A stretch of DNA of 64,000 nt, taken from Caulobacter sp. Root343. Its GTDB lineage: Bacteria; Pseudomonadota; Alphaproteobacteria; Caulobacterales; Caulobacteraceae. Both the position numbers and the translations under genes were made by a program. The notes below the pieces were generated by a model. The model was not told where the DNA came from, made no database searches, and saw only the letters and a list, made by a program, of their open reading frames with translations. How positions within the stretch are numbered: the first letter of the stretch is position 1; every line of letters begins with the position of its first letter. The stretch covers positions 248,899 to 312,898 of the forward strand of contig NZ_LMDF01000007.1 in assembly GCF_001425745.1 (NCBI RefSeq), in the 5' to 3' direction. This document shows, in pieces, positions 5,869 through 13,811 of this stretch.

Positions 5869-6806
5869 GCCGCGAAAACCGCACCATGAAGCCGACGCCG
5901 TTGAGCGACCTGCTGAAGCCCCCGTCGCTGGACGCCAAGCTTGAAGCGCTGAAGCAGTACGGCGACCTGCGGATGCCCGACGAAAGCGAGCCACCGATCC
6001 TGAACCCGCCGGTCCGCGAAGCCCTGCACCAGTTGATGCTGGAGCTTTCGACCCCGCCCGAAGAACTGGCGTTGGTTGGAGTGAAGGCACGCCTGCGCGG
6101 GATCTTCGACGGCCCGCCGGGCACCGGTAAGACGACGTTGATGCACCACATCGCCGCCCGCTTGGGTCTGCCGATGCTGGTCGTTGAGGCGGCCAATGTG
6201 GCGTCGAAATACGTCAACCAGTCGGCCGAACAGGTCGCGAAACTCTTCGCCTTGGCCCGTGAAGTCGACGTCGTGCTGTTCCTGGATGAGCTGGACGCCC
6301 TGGCGACCAATCGGTCCGACAACAGCGGCTCGGTCGGCCAAGAGGGCAACAAGGTCGTCATCGCCCTGCTGCAAATGCTGGACCGGCACGACGGGATGGT
6401 GTTCGCCGCGACCAATCGGCGCGATATCATCGACCCGGCCATTTGGCGGCGCTTCCAGGTCCAGATGACCGTGGACCTGCCTGAGCCCGAGCAGCGCTTC
6501 GCGATCGTGAAGCGCTACAGCAAGCCGCTCGACATCGACGACGAGACGATCGGCCGGATCTCGGCGGTGCTCGAGGGCGCGTCACCCGCGCTGATCAAGA
6601 ACGTCATGGAGAGCGTCCGCCGCGACCAGATCATCGGTCCGAAGCTGAAGCAGGACATGTCGATCGTCGCGGTGTTTCGCCGGATTGCCGCCTCGTCGGC
6701 GCCGGCGGACGAGGGCGACCAGCCCCCGCTCTGGGCCCGGCCAGAGTCCGCTCTGGCTTATCTGGCCGACGCGCCCTGGCCGCCCGCTCTGCCGAAGGCC
6801 GCCTGA
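5865..6806 (+). CDS. AAA+ ATPase
   Basis: 313 aa. Walker A GPPGTGKTT (about residue 83), Walker B VVLFLDELDAL (about 137), sensor 1 FAATNRRD and an arginine-finger candidate (IWRRF) make this a classical AAA+ enzyme of the FtsH/ATPase-chaperone-like branch. A GTG start overlaps the upstream stop (GTGA); an ATG seven codons later (5886) is possible. The partner is unknown. In the early operon between the GapR-like protein and a nuclease-like protein, it may remodel a DNA-replication or host target complex. Confidence 0.88.
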   Translation: MSRENRTMKPTPLSDLLKPPSLDAKLEALKQYGDLRMPDESEPPILNPPVREALHQLMLELSTPPEELALVGVKARLRGIFDGPPGTGKTTLMHHIAARLGLPMLVVEAANVASKYVNQSAEQVAKLFALAREVDVVLFLDELDALATNRSDNSGSVGQEGNKVVIALLQMLDRHDGMVFAATNRRDIIDPAIWRRFQVQMTVDLPEPEQRFAIVKRYSKPLDIDDETIGRISAVLEGASPALIKNVMESVRRDQIIGPKLKQDMSIVAVFRRIAASSAPADEGDQPPLWARPESALAYLADAPWPPALPKAA

Positions 6807-7249
6807 TGCGCGTGCCGGCGTCCCATCCCCTGGCGCAGCAGGCGCTGGCTCAGCTGCGGGGCGGTCCCAAGGATCGCCGCGGCGACCGCGCGTTCGCGCT
6901 GATCGCGGGGGAGAAGACGCCGGCGCCCAAGCGCAAGAACAAGTACGGCGCGGTCCGGACCAAGTTCGACGGCATCTGGTTCGACTCCGCGCACGAGGCC
7001 CGGCGCTGGGGCGTCCTGAAGCTGATGGTGCGCGCCGGCGAGATCGACCAGCTGGAGCGCCAGGTGGTTTTCGAGCTGGGCGGTGACCCGCTGATCACCT
7101 ATCGCGCCGACTTCCGCTACCGCGTGATCGCCACCGGCGCGGTGGTCGTCGAGGACGCCAAGTCCGAGGCCACGGCCCGCGAGAAATCCTACCGGCTGAA
7201 GAAGAGCCTGATGGCCAGCATCCACAACATCAAGATCAAGGAGGTCTGA
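6806..7249 (+). CDS. DUF1064 protein, phage nuclease/resolvase-like
   Basis: 147 aa, ATG overlapping the previous stop. The region from residue about 50 (NKYGAVRTKFDGIWFDSAHEARR, then ERQVVF, YRADFRY, VEDAKS) is the DUF1064 pattern. This family has a restriction-endonuclease-like core (E...D...D-x-K) and is found in many phage replication regions, where a Holliday-junction or other structure-specific nuclease role is suspected. Acidic and Lys residues in EARRW, ADFRY and EDAKS are consistent with a metal-dependent nuclease site. Confidence 0.8.
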   Translation: MRVPASHPLAQQALAQLRGGPKDRRGDRAFALIAGEKTPAPKRKNKYGAVRTKFDGIWFDSAHEARRWGVLKLMVRAGEIDQLERQVVFELGGDPLITYRADFRYRVIATGAVVVEDAKSEATAREKSYRLKKSLMASIHNIKIKEV

Positions 7250-7250
7250 C

Positions 7251-7946
7251 GTGGCCGGTTTCCCGTGGACCGACGAAAACAAGCTTCTGGCCGCCGACTG
7301 GTTCGTCAAGGATGAGCTGTCGTGCTCGCAGATCGCCAGGAAGCTGTCCGAAAAATACAAGCATTCTGTCACGCGCAACGCCGTGATCGGCATGCTGTCG
7401 CGTAGGGGCATCACGACCGATAGCCGCGCGGCCAAGCCCGAGAAGCCCCGGACCTTCAGCCGATCGGTACCTGTCGCGCCTCGGCCGCCGCCGGCCCAGG
7501 CCAGTCTCGGCCCCAAGACCTATCCGGGCGGCCCCCGCGCGGTGCTGACGCCCGAAGCGGCGGCGCCTGACGTCGTTCCCATCGGCAAGCCACCCCTGCC
7601 CATGCCGCCGCCAGAACTGGTCGTGGTCGGCCAGGCGGTGCTGCTGGTGGACTTCGTGCGTGGCGATGACGGAGTCCTGGTCGATCGCGGCCTGAAGGCC
7701 TCGTGCTGCAAGTACCCGGTCGGCCCGACTCCGCCGATCGGCGAGATGCACCTGCAGCTTTTCTGCGCCGCGGGCACCGGCGACCCGATGCGGCCGTATT
7801 GCGACTGCCACGAGCGCGTCGCCTGGAAGCCGTCGAACCCCGCCAGCAAGGCCAAGGTCATCAAGGCGGCCATCGGCGCCGCACACCGCGACATGGTGGC
7901 CCGGAACCGCGTGCGCGGCCCGAACAGCTCGCGCGCCGTGATCTAG
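7251..7946 (+). CDS. GcrA-like cell-cycle regulator, phage-encoded
   Basis: 231 aa, GTG start one base after the previous gene. The N-terminus (FPWTDENKLLAADWFVKDELSCSQIARKLS...TRNAVIGMLSRRGI) matches the GcrA helix-turn-helix, which begins W-T-D-E and has S-x-SQIA and RNAVIGK. The C-terminal part (CCKYPVG...FCAAG...PYCDCHERVAW) resembles the second GcrA segment, which binds sigma70 region 2. Host GcrA is a sigma70 cofactor sensitive to CcrM adenine methylation. A phage copy next to a methyltransferase gene could redirect host RNA polymerase or tie phage genes to the cell cycle. That effect is inference. Confidence 0.85.
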   Translation: MAGFPWTDENKLLAADWFVKDELSCSQIARKLSEKYKHSVTRNAVIGMLSRRGITTDSRAAKPEKPRTFSRSVPVAPRPPPAQASLGPKTYPGGPRAVLTPEAAAPDVVPIGKPPLPMPPPELVVVGQAVLLVDFVRGDDGVLVDRGLKASCCKYPVGPTPPIGEMHLQLFCAAGTGDPMRPYCDCHERVAWKPSNPASKAKVIKAAIGAAHRDMVARNRVRGPNSSRAVI

Positions 7947-7961
7947 GCGATGGAGGGGGCG

Positions 7962-8246
7962 ATGACCGAGACCACCAAGAAAATCTCCTGGTTGATCCCG
8001 ACGGAAGCGGCTCGGGCCCTGGCCATGTCGCCGGGGATCGAAGCGATCGTCGCCCTCGAGCTGCGCCGCCGCGCGACCTTCCGTCCGCACGCCGAGCTGT
8101 CGCTGAACGAGACCGGGTTCTCGGCCGACCTCCAGTACGACGATCCGGCCTATCCCGGCCAGGTGCTGCACCTGGCGGTCCAGCTGTCGGCCGTGCCGAA
8201 AGAGAACGCCTTCATGCAGCCCCGCATGGAAGGGGTGCGGACGTGA
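7962..8246 (+). CDS. Hypothetical protein, 94 aa
   Basis: ATG 7962 is chosen over ATG 7950 because GGAGGGGG (7952-7959) is a strong ribosome binding site for it. The protein has a beta-rich C-terminal half (ELSLNETGFSADLQYDD, GQVLHLAVQLSAVP) and no recognised motif. It is coupled to the following gene by a GTGA overlap. Unknown function. Confidence 0.6.
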   Translation: MTETTKKISWLIPTEAARALAMSPGIEAIVALELRRRATFRPHAELSLNETGFSADLQYDDPAYPGQVLHLAVQLSAVPKENAFMQPRMEGVRT

Positions 8247-8458
8247 TCGGATCGACAGCAGAGCAAGCCGGCTACATCGCCGCCGCCGCCGTAGACAAGG
8301 CGTCTCAGAAGTTCGGGGTCGAGGTGGCGAAATCGCTCGCGATCGCGTTCTTGTGCGCCTGGGCGGTCGCATTGAAGCGCCTGCTCGGCCCGAAAGCCGC
8401 GAGCGAGATTGTCTACCAGGTCGCCGACCAGGTGGCGGCGCCGGAGGAAGACGTTTGA
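8243..8458 (+). CDS. Small hypothetical protein with one hydrophobic helix, 71 aa
   Basis: GTG start overlaps the previous stop, and its own stop overlaps the TTG start of the methyltransferase. Residues about 30-48 (SLAIAFLCAWAVALKRLLG) may be a membrane helix; the ends are polar. No family recognised. The double coupling in the operon supports expression. Confidence 0.55.
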   Translation: MIGSTAEQAGYIAAAAVDKASQKFGVEVAKSLAIAFLCAWAVALKRLLGPKAASEIVYQVADQVAAPEEDV

Positions 8459-9570
8459 CCGTCTCCATCCTCGTCGGCGACTGCCTGGCCCAGCTGCGCG
8501 CCCTACCCAGCAACAGCGTTCACACCTGCATCTGCAGCCCGCCGTATTTCCGGCTGCGCGACTACGACGTCAAAGGCCAGATCGGGCTGGAGAGGACGCC
8601 GGCCGCCTACATCAAGAAGCTGGTCGCGGTGTTCCGCGAAGTCCGCCGGGTCCTGCGCAAGGACGGCACGCTGTGGGTCAACATCGGCGACAGCTACGTC
8701 TCGGTCGGCGGAACAGCGGGCCGCCAAACCGGACAGAAGTTCGCCGATCGGCGTCGCGGCAAGGAAGACATCTGCAAGGGGGCGCGGATCAAGACTGCAT
8801 CGCGGAAAGGCGCGGGGTTGAAGCCCAAGGATTTGATCGGCATCCCGTGGATGCTGGCTTTCGCACTGCGTGAGGATGGATGGTTCCTGCGCCAAGACAT
8901 CATCTGGAACAAGCCGAACCCCATGCCCGAGAGCGTGGAGGATCGCTGCACCAAGTCGCACGAGTACATTTTCCTGCTGAGCAAGTCTCGCCGGTACTAC
9001 TTCGACGCGGGTGCGATCGCTGAACCGATCACGACCGATCCGAAGGAGCGCTACGAACAGCGCGCGAGGGTGACCGGTCGGGGAGAACAGGCAGCCGCGG
9101 CAGCCCGGGGTCAGGATCGGGACAAGTCAGGTGGCTTTCCGCCAAGGCGCCGCTCAGGAAACCTGGCAAGGAAACCCGGTGCCGCACGTGGTTGTCCGGA
9201 CGGAACTGGGGCCAATGTCTGCGGCTCTATTCCTTGGGAGGGGTCTGAGCGGAACAAGCGTTCGGTGTGGACCGTGGCTTCAAAGCCTCTGAAGGTCGCG
9301 CACTTCGCGGCCTATCCGCCTGAGTTGATCACCCCATGCGTGTTGGCGGGAAGTCCACGGGGGGGGGTAGTACTCGACCCGTTCGGCGGGGCCGGCACGA
9401 CAGCGCTGGTCGCCGAACGGCTGGGGCGCGACTCCATCCTGATCGAACTCAATCCCGACTACGCGGCCATGGCCCAGCGTCGTCTGAAGAACGAGCTGGC
9501 GATGGTGTCTGGGGCGGACGACCGGCGCGGCCTCGAGCCGCTGCCGTTGTTCGACGGGGCTGCCGCATGA
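8455..9570 (+). CDS. Beta-class DNA methyltransferase (N4-cytosine or N6-adenine)
   Basis: 371 aa from a TTG start that overlaps the upstream stop. Catalytic motif IV (CSPPYF, residues 27-32) precedes the AdoMet motif (DPFGGAGTT, about residue 309), the order of beta-class enzymes such as CcrM. DIIWNKPNPMPESVEDRCTKS and YIFLLSKSRRYYFD are typical for this class. The middle part (about 190-285) is a variable target-recognition region. The sequence specificity cannot be read. A run of nine G (9359-9367) lies just before the AdoMet motif. Likely role: protection of phage DNA or regulation by methylation, possibly with the GcrA-like protein. Confidence 0.9.
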   Translation: MTVSILVGDCLAQLRALPSNSVHTCICSPPYFRLRDYDVKGQIGLERTPAAYIKKLVAVFREVRRVLRKDGTLWVNIGDSYVSVGGTAGRQTGQKFADRRRGKEDICKGARIKTASRKGAGLKPKDLIGIPWMLAFALREDGWFLRQDIIWNKPNPMPESVEDRCTKSHEYIFLLSKSRRYYFDAGAIAEPITTDPKERYEQRARVTGRGEQAAAAARGQDRDKSGGFPPRRRSGNLARKPGAARGCPDGTGANVCGSIPWEGSERNKRSVWTVASKPLKVAHFAAYPPELITPCVLAGSPRGGVVLDPFGGAGTTALVAERLGRDSILIELNPDYAAMAQRRLKNELAMVSGADDRRGLEPLPLFDGAAA

Positions 9571-10088
9571 CGGTCCAGCCCTTCCTGATCGGCGAAGGCT
9601 GGATGGAGATGAAAGATGGCGACGCATCGTGCCGCGCCATCTTCGACCGCCACTACAGCCGCTACGTCTATGCAGACGGCCGCCGACCGAAGCTGATCGT
9701 TGGCCCTGGCGAGAAGCTGGTTCTGATGACCGCCGACGGTGGGGCTCTGTGTGCCTGGCGCAAGTTCATCAACGACGCCGGTCAGGAAGGGGTGAATTGC
9801 GCCATCTTCCGGCGAGAGGGCGGCGACGTCGCCTCCGCGATGCTGACCTCGGCGATGGACCTGGCCTGGGATCGCTGGCCGGGCGAGCGGTTCTACACCT
9901 ATGTCGATCCACGCGGCGTCGCGCCTACGATCAGAGCCTCGCGCCCGACATGGGGCCACTGCTTCTACCAGGCAGGCTGGCGGTTTGCCGGCTTGACCAA
10001 AAAGCGCCTGCACATCCTGGAAGTCCCCACGGCCGAAACTCGCGCTGCCGAGGCCGCTGCAGAAAAAGCGCAGCGGGAGGCCGCATGA
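9567..10088 (+). CDS. GNAT-like phage protein, 173 aa
   Basis: ATG at 9567 overlaps the methyltransferase stop (ATGA). The sequence has features of a GNAT/Mom-like acyltransferase fold: IFDRHYSRYVYADGR near the start, a central strand pair (ERFYTYVDP), and the closing pattern WGHCFYQAGWRFAGLTKKRLHILE, like the Y-x-x-x-G-F-x-x-x-G end of GNAT proteins. Phage Mu Mom is a GNAT-like DNA modification enzyme whose gene lies next to a methyltransferase gene (com-mom context). The similarity is at fold level only, so function is uncertain. Confidence 0.6.
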   Translation: MTVQPFLIGEGWMEMKDGDASCRAIFDRHYSRYVYADGRRPKLIVGPGEKLVLMTADGGALCAWRKFINDAGQEGVNCAIFRREGGDVASAMLTSAMDLAWDRWPGERFYTYVDPRGVAPTIRASRPTWGHCFYQAGWRFAGLTKKRLHILEVPTAETRAAEAAAEKAQREAA

Positions 10089-11689
10089 GCCGCTTCGACG
10101 ACCACTTTATCGACGAGCTGAAGGCCCGGCTGCGGCCCTCGGACGTGATCGGCAAGACGGTGAAGCTGCGCCGCGCCGGGCGCGAGTATTCCGGTCTGTC
10201 GCCCTTCACCAAGGAGAAGAGCCCGTCGTTCTTCGTCAACGACGAGAAGGGCTTCTACCACTGCTTCTCCAGCGGCAAGCACGGCGACATCATCGAGTTT
10301 CTGGTCGAGACCGAGCGCCTGTCGTTCCCGGAGGCGGTCGAGCGCCTGGCCGCCGAGGCGGGCATGGCCTTGCCGGCGGCCGACCCGCAAGCGGCCGAGA
10401 TGGACCGGCGCCGCGCGAGCCTGACCGACTGGCTGGATCTGGCCACCACCTGGTTCGAGGCGCAGTTGCGCCGGCCGGTGGGGCAGGGCGCCCGAGCCTA
10501 TCTCGAGGGGCGCGGCCTGCCCGAGAGCGAGTGGTCGCGCTTCAAGATCGGCTATGCCCCGGAAGGCCGCACGGCCCTGAAGGACTATCTGGTCGCCAAG
10601 GGCGCTCGCCCGGGCGAGCTGGTCGCCGCGGGGATCCTGGTCGACGAGGAGAACGGCACGGCGCCGTTCGACCGCTTCCGCGACCGGATCATCTTCCCGA
10701 TCACCGATGCGCGCGGGAAGATCATCTCGTTCGGCGGCCGGGCCCTGAACCCGTCGGCGAAGGCCAAGTACCTGAACGGGCCGGAGACGGTGCTGTTCGA
10801 CAAGGGTCGCACGCTCTACGGCCTGTTCGAGGCCCGGCGGATTCAACACGCCGGCGGCGTCGACGCCGACCTAGCGGTGGTCGAGGGCTATATGGATGTG
10901 ATCGCCTGCCAGCGGGCGGGGATCGCGGCCGTCGCGCCGATGGGCACGGCGCTGACCGAGGGCCAGATGCTGGCGCTGTGGCGCTTCCATCACGAGCCGA
11001 CCCTGTGCTTCGACGGCGACGCCGCCGGCCAGCGCGCCGCCTGGCGCGCGATCGAACGGGCGCTGCCGCTCCTGGAGCCGCGGCGGACGTTCAAGTTCAC
11101 CCTGCCCGTGGGCGGCAAGGACCCCGACGATGTGCTGCGCGAGCAGGGCGTGGCCGCGCTTGTCGCCCAACTTCGCCAGACGCGGCCGCTGGTCGAGCTG
11201 CTGTTCGAACACGAGCGCGCCGTCGACGCCTTGGCGACGCCGGAGCAGCGCGCCGGCCTGCGCGGGCGCCTTCGCCTCGCCGCGCGGACCATCCAGCACG
11301 CGGACCTCTCCAGCGCCTACATGCGCGACCTGATGGGCCGCTATGACGCCCAGTTCCAGGATCTGCGCCGGGGCCAAGGCCCGCGCGGGCGTTGGGCGGC
11401 GCCGAAGGCCGGCGCCACGCCCGAGCTGAAGGTCGCCGCGTCCACCCTGGCGAGCGGTCGGCCGACCATCGACACGATCCTGGCCAAGTCCGAGGTCTCG
11501 CCGGCGGAGTCGGCGCTGTTCGACCTGCTGACCGAGCAGGAAGACGTCGATCGCCGCATCGCTGACGCCCGCGCGCGCCTGGCCGAGCCCGGCGCGCTGG
11601 ACGAGCTGGTGGCGCTGAAGGCCGAGCGCGGGCGCGTGGCCGAGGCCGTGAAGGCCGCGAGATTTCAAGATCAGGGAGCAGCCGCATGA
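10085..11689 (+). CDS. dnaG: DnaG-type DNA primase
   Basis: 534 aa, ATG overlapping the previous stop. The N-terminal domain has the DnaG zinc-finger layout, but with Ser/Thr at three ligand positions (LSPFTKEK, YHCFSSGKHGD); as I recall, alphaproteobacterial DnaG proteins show a similar loss. The TOPRIM catalytic domain follows (DLAVVEGYMDVIACQRAG, APMGTALTEGQ, LCFDGDAAGQRA). After about residue 400 the protein has a short helical tail instead of a full helicase-interaction domain, so it is shorter than cellular DnaG (about 600 aa). It makes RNA primers for phage replication and works with the DnaB helicase encoded just downstream. Confidence 0.93.
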   Translation: MSRFDDHFIDELKARLRPSDVIGKTVKLRRAGREYSGLSPFTKEKSPSFFVNDEKGFYHCFSSGKHGDIIEFLVETERLSFPEAVERLAAEAGMALPAADPQAAEMDRRRASLTDWLDLATTWFEAQLRRPVGQGARAYLEGRGLPESEWSRFKIGYAPEGRTALKDYLVAKGARPGELVAAGILVDEENGTAPFDRFRDRIIFPITDARGKIISFGGRALNPSAKAKYLNGPETVLFDKGRTLYGLFEARRIQHAGGVDADLAVVEGYMDVIACQRAGIAAVAPMGTALTEGQMLALWRFHHEPTLCFDGDAAGQRAAWRAIERALPLLEPRRTFKFTLPVGGKDPDDVLREQGVAALVAQLRQTRPLVELLFEHERAVDALATPEQRAGLRGRLRLAARTIQHADLSSAYMRDLMGRYDAQFQDLRRGQGPRGRWAAPKAGATPELKVAASTLASGRPTIDTILAKSEVSPAESALFDLLTEQEDVDRRIADARARLAEPGALDELVALKAERGRVAEAVKAARFQDQGAAA

Positions 11690-12354
11690 TCTTCTCGGAT
11701 GCGGAAGAACGCGTGCGCGCCGCGACGGTAGCCATGCTGCGGGCCGAGTTCCCAGCCGCCAGGATCATTCACGAGCTGGAGATCGGCGGCGCCAGGCTGG
11801 ATGTCGCCGCGATCGACCACGACCGGATCGTGGTCTGCGAGATCAAGTCCGAGAAGGACAGCCTGAAGCGGCTGGCGCATCAGTCAAAATTCGCGCTGTC
11901 GGTCAGCGACGACTACCGCGTGATCTGTACGTCGAAGCACGTCGACCAGATCCTGGGCTTCCGCGAAATCTACGTGACGGTCGATGGGCGCCAAGTCGTC
12001 AACAAGAACTTCAATGAGCACTTGCGCGCTGCGACGGTCTGGCTTGAGAGCGGCGGCCAGCTCCAGAAGGTGAGCAAACCGCTGAAGTGGTACGGCCGCC
12101 GCCGCATCCTGGCCGAGTCCGTCCTGAGCCTGATGCACGTCCATGAGGTGAAGGCGGCGTTGCGGCATCTGGGCGCCAAGTCGCGCTGGACCGGCTCCGA
12201 CCTTTGCACCTTCGCGATGGAGCACATGTCGGGTGGCGATATTCGGCGCCTGGTCTGCGCCAGCCTCCGCGCCCGCCGGTTCGCGCGCGCTGACGACCCC
12301 TTCACCATCGGAGAAGTGTCGATGAGTTTCAGTACTGCCGTCGTCCATGGCTGA
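11686..12354 (+). CDS. MmcB-like/PD-(D/E)XK nuclease-like protein, 222 aa
   Basis: ATG overlaps the primase stop. Residues about 10-75 contain the pattern of a PD-(D/E)XK nuclease: E near the first helix, ARLDVAAIDHDRIVVCEIKSEKDSLKRL, i.e. D-(x)n-E-x-K. This part resembles the MmcB family (putative DNA-repair endonuclease of alphaproteobacteria). The C-terminal 100 residues are unknown and may be a binding domain. Located between primase and helicase genes, it probably acts on replication intermediates. Confidence 0.65.
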   Translation: MIFSDAEERVRAATVAMLRAEFPAARIIHELEIGGARLDVAAIDHDRIVVCEIKSEKDSLKRLAHQSKFALSVSDDYRVICTSKHVDQILGFREIYVTVDGRQVVNKNFNEHLRAATVWLESGGQLQKVSKPLKWYGRRRILAESVLSLMHVHEVKAALRHLGAKSRWTGSDLCTFAMEHMSGGDIRRLVCASLRARRFARADDPFTIGEVSMSFSTAVVHG

Positions 12355-13801
12355 CGGCTCGCAATCCTTCCCCGCGGCGGTCCTGCCGCACAACGTCCAG
12401 ACCGAGATGGCCCTGGTGGGCATGCTGCTGGCCGACAACCAGGCGGTCGAGCGGATCGACTGGCTGACGCCCGCAGCATTCCACGACCCGTTCCTGGAGC
12501 GCCTGTTCACCCGCGTGGTCACGACGATCCGCAAGGGTGAACTGGTCGAGCCCCGCCTGGCCCACGACTGGCTGGTCGGCGATCCCGCGTACGAGGAGCT
12601 GGGCGGCCTGGCCTATCTGGCCCAGCTGGTCGAGTTCGCCCCGCCGGCGTCGATGGTGGTCAGCTATGCCCGTCAGTTGCGCACCCTGCTGCGCCGCCGG
12701 GAGATGATCCGGATCGGCAACGAGATGGTGCTGGCCGCTGGCCAGGCGATCGACGAGGACGAGGTCGACGGGGAGCTGGAGCGGGCCCAGCAGGGGCTCT
12801 ACAACCTCGCCGAACACGGCGACGTGCGCGGCGGCTACGTGGCCTTTGGCGACGCTCTGCGCGGCGCTGTCGAGATGGTGGCCAAGGCCTACGGCAGCGC
12901 CGGCGGGGTGGTGGGCGTTTCGACCGGGCTGTCGGACATCGACCAGAAGCTGGGCGGCATGCACCCGTCCGACCTGATCGTCCTGGCCGGCCGCCCGTCG
13001 ATGGGCAAGACGGCCCTGGCCACCAACATCGCGTTCAACGTCGCCAAGCGCTACGCCTACGAGGTGCAGCCGGACGGCTCGCGCAAGACTATCCAGGGCG
13101 GCGTGGTCGCCTTCTACTCCCTGGAAATGAGCGCCGAGCAGCTGGCCCTGCGGATGCTGGCCGACGCGTCCGGCGTTTCGGGTGATCGCCTCCGGAAGGG
13201 TGAGATCAACGCCAGCGAGTTCGGGCGGGTCCGCGACGCGGCCATGGAGATCCAGGAAGCGCCGCTCTACATCGACGCGACCGGCGGCCTTTCCATCGCG
13301 AAGCTGTGCGCCCGGGCGCGCCGGCTCAAGCGCCAGGTCGGCCTGGACCTCGTCGTGGTCGACTACCTGCAGCTGGTCACGGGAACGGACCTGGGCCCCA
13401 ACAGCAATCGGGTGCAGGAAGTCAGCCAGATCACCATGGCCTTGAAGGCGCTGGCCAAGGAACTTGGCTGCCCGGTGATCGCGCTTTCGCAACTGTCGCG
13501 GATGGTCGAGCAGCGCGCCGACAAGCGGCCGATGCTGTCGGACCTGCGGGAGTCGGGGTCGATCGAGCAGGACGCCGACATCGTCGCGTTCGTCTACCGC
13601 GAGGCCTACTACGCCGAACGCACCGAGCCGCGCGAGGGCACCCCTGAACACCTCGAGTGGCAGCGGCTGATGGAGGAGGTGATCGGCCTTGCCGAGGTGA
13701 TCATCGCCAAGCAACGGCACGGTCCGATCGGCACCGTCAAGCTGGCCTTCGACGCCGACACGACGAAGTTCTCAGACATTCAGAACAGACGCCACCAGTA
13801 G
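12347..13801 (+). CDS. dnaB: Replicative DNA helicase DnaB
   Basis: 484 aa, ATG 12347 overlapping the previous gene by 8 bases. The N-terminal domain (LPHNVQTEMALVGMLL...) and the RecA-like core are clear: Walker A LAGRPSMGKTAL (about residue 214), VVAFYSLEMSAEQL, Walker B-like LDLVVVDYLQL, ALSQLSRMVEQRADKRPMLSDLRESGSIEQDADIV, and a final KQRHGPIGTVKLAFD. Length and motif order are those of full bacterial DnaB. It unwinds DNA at the phage replication fork as a hexamer and partners with the primase encoded upstream. Confidence 0.96.
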   Translation: MADGSQSFPAAVLPHNVQTEMALVGMLLADNQAVERIDWLTPAAFHDPFLERLFTRVVTTIRKGELVEPRLAHDWLVGDPAYEELGGLAYLAQLVEFAPPASMVVSYARQLRTLLRRREMIRIGNEMVLAAGQAIDEDEVDGELERAQQGLYNLAEHGDVRGGYVAFGDALRGAVEMVAKAYGSAGGVVGVSTGLSDIDQKLGGMHPSDLIVLAGRPSMGKTALATNIAFNVAKRYAYEVQPDGSRKTIQGGVVAFYSLEMSAEQLALRMLADASGVSGDRLRKGEINASEFGRVRDAAMEIQEAPLYIDATGGLSIAKLCARARRLKRQVGLDLVVVDYLQLVTGTDLGPNSNRVQEVSQITMALKALAKELGCPVIALSQLSRMVEQRADKRPMLSDLRESGSIEQDADIVAFVYREAYYAERTEPREGTPEHLEWQRLMEEVIGLAEVIIAKQRHGPIGTVKLAFDADTTKFSDIQNRRHQ

Positions 13802-13811
13802 CGGGATCACG

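Noticed and set aside
7236..8513. 425-codon leftward frame opposite the GcrA-like and following genes
   Set aside because: High-GC shadow: Arg/Gly-rich without domain pattern, antisense to several genes with clear motifs.
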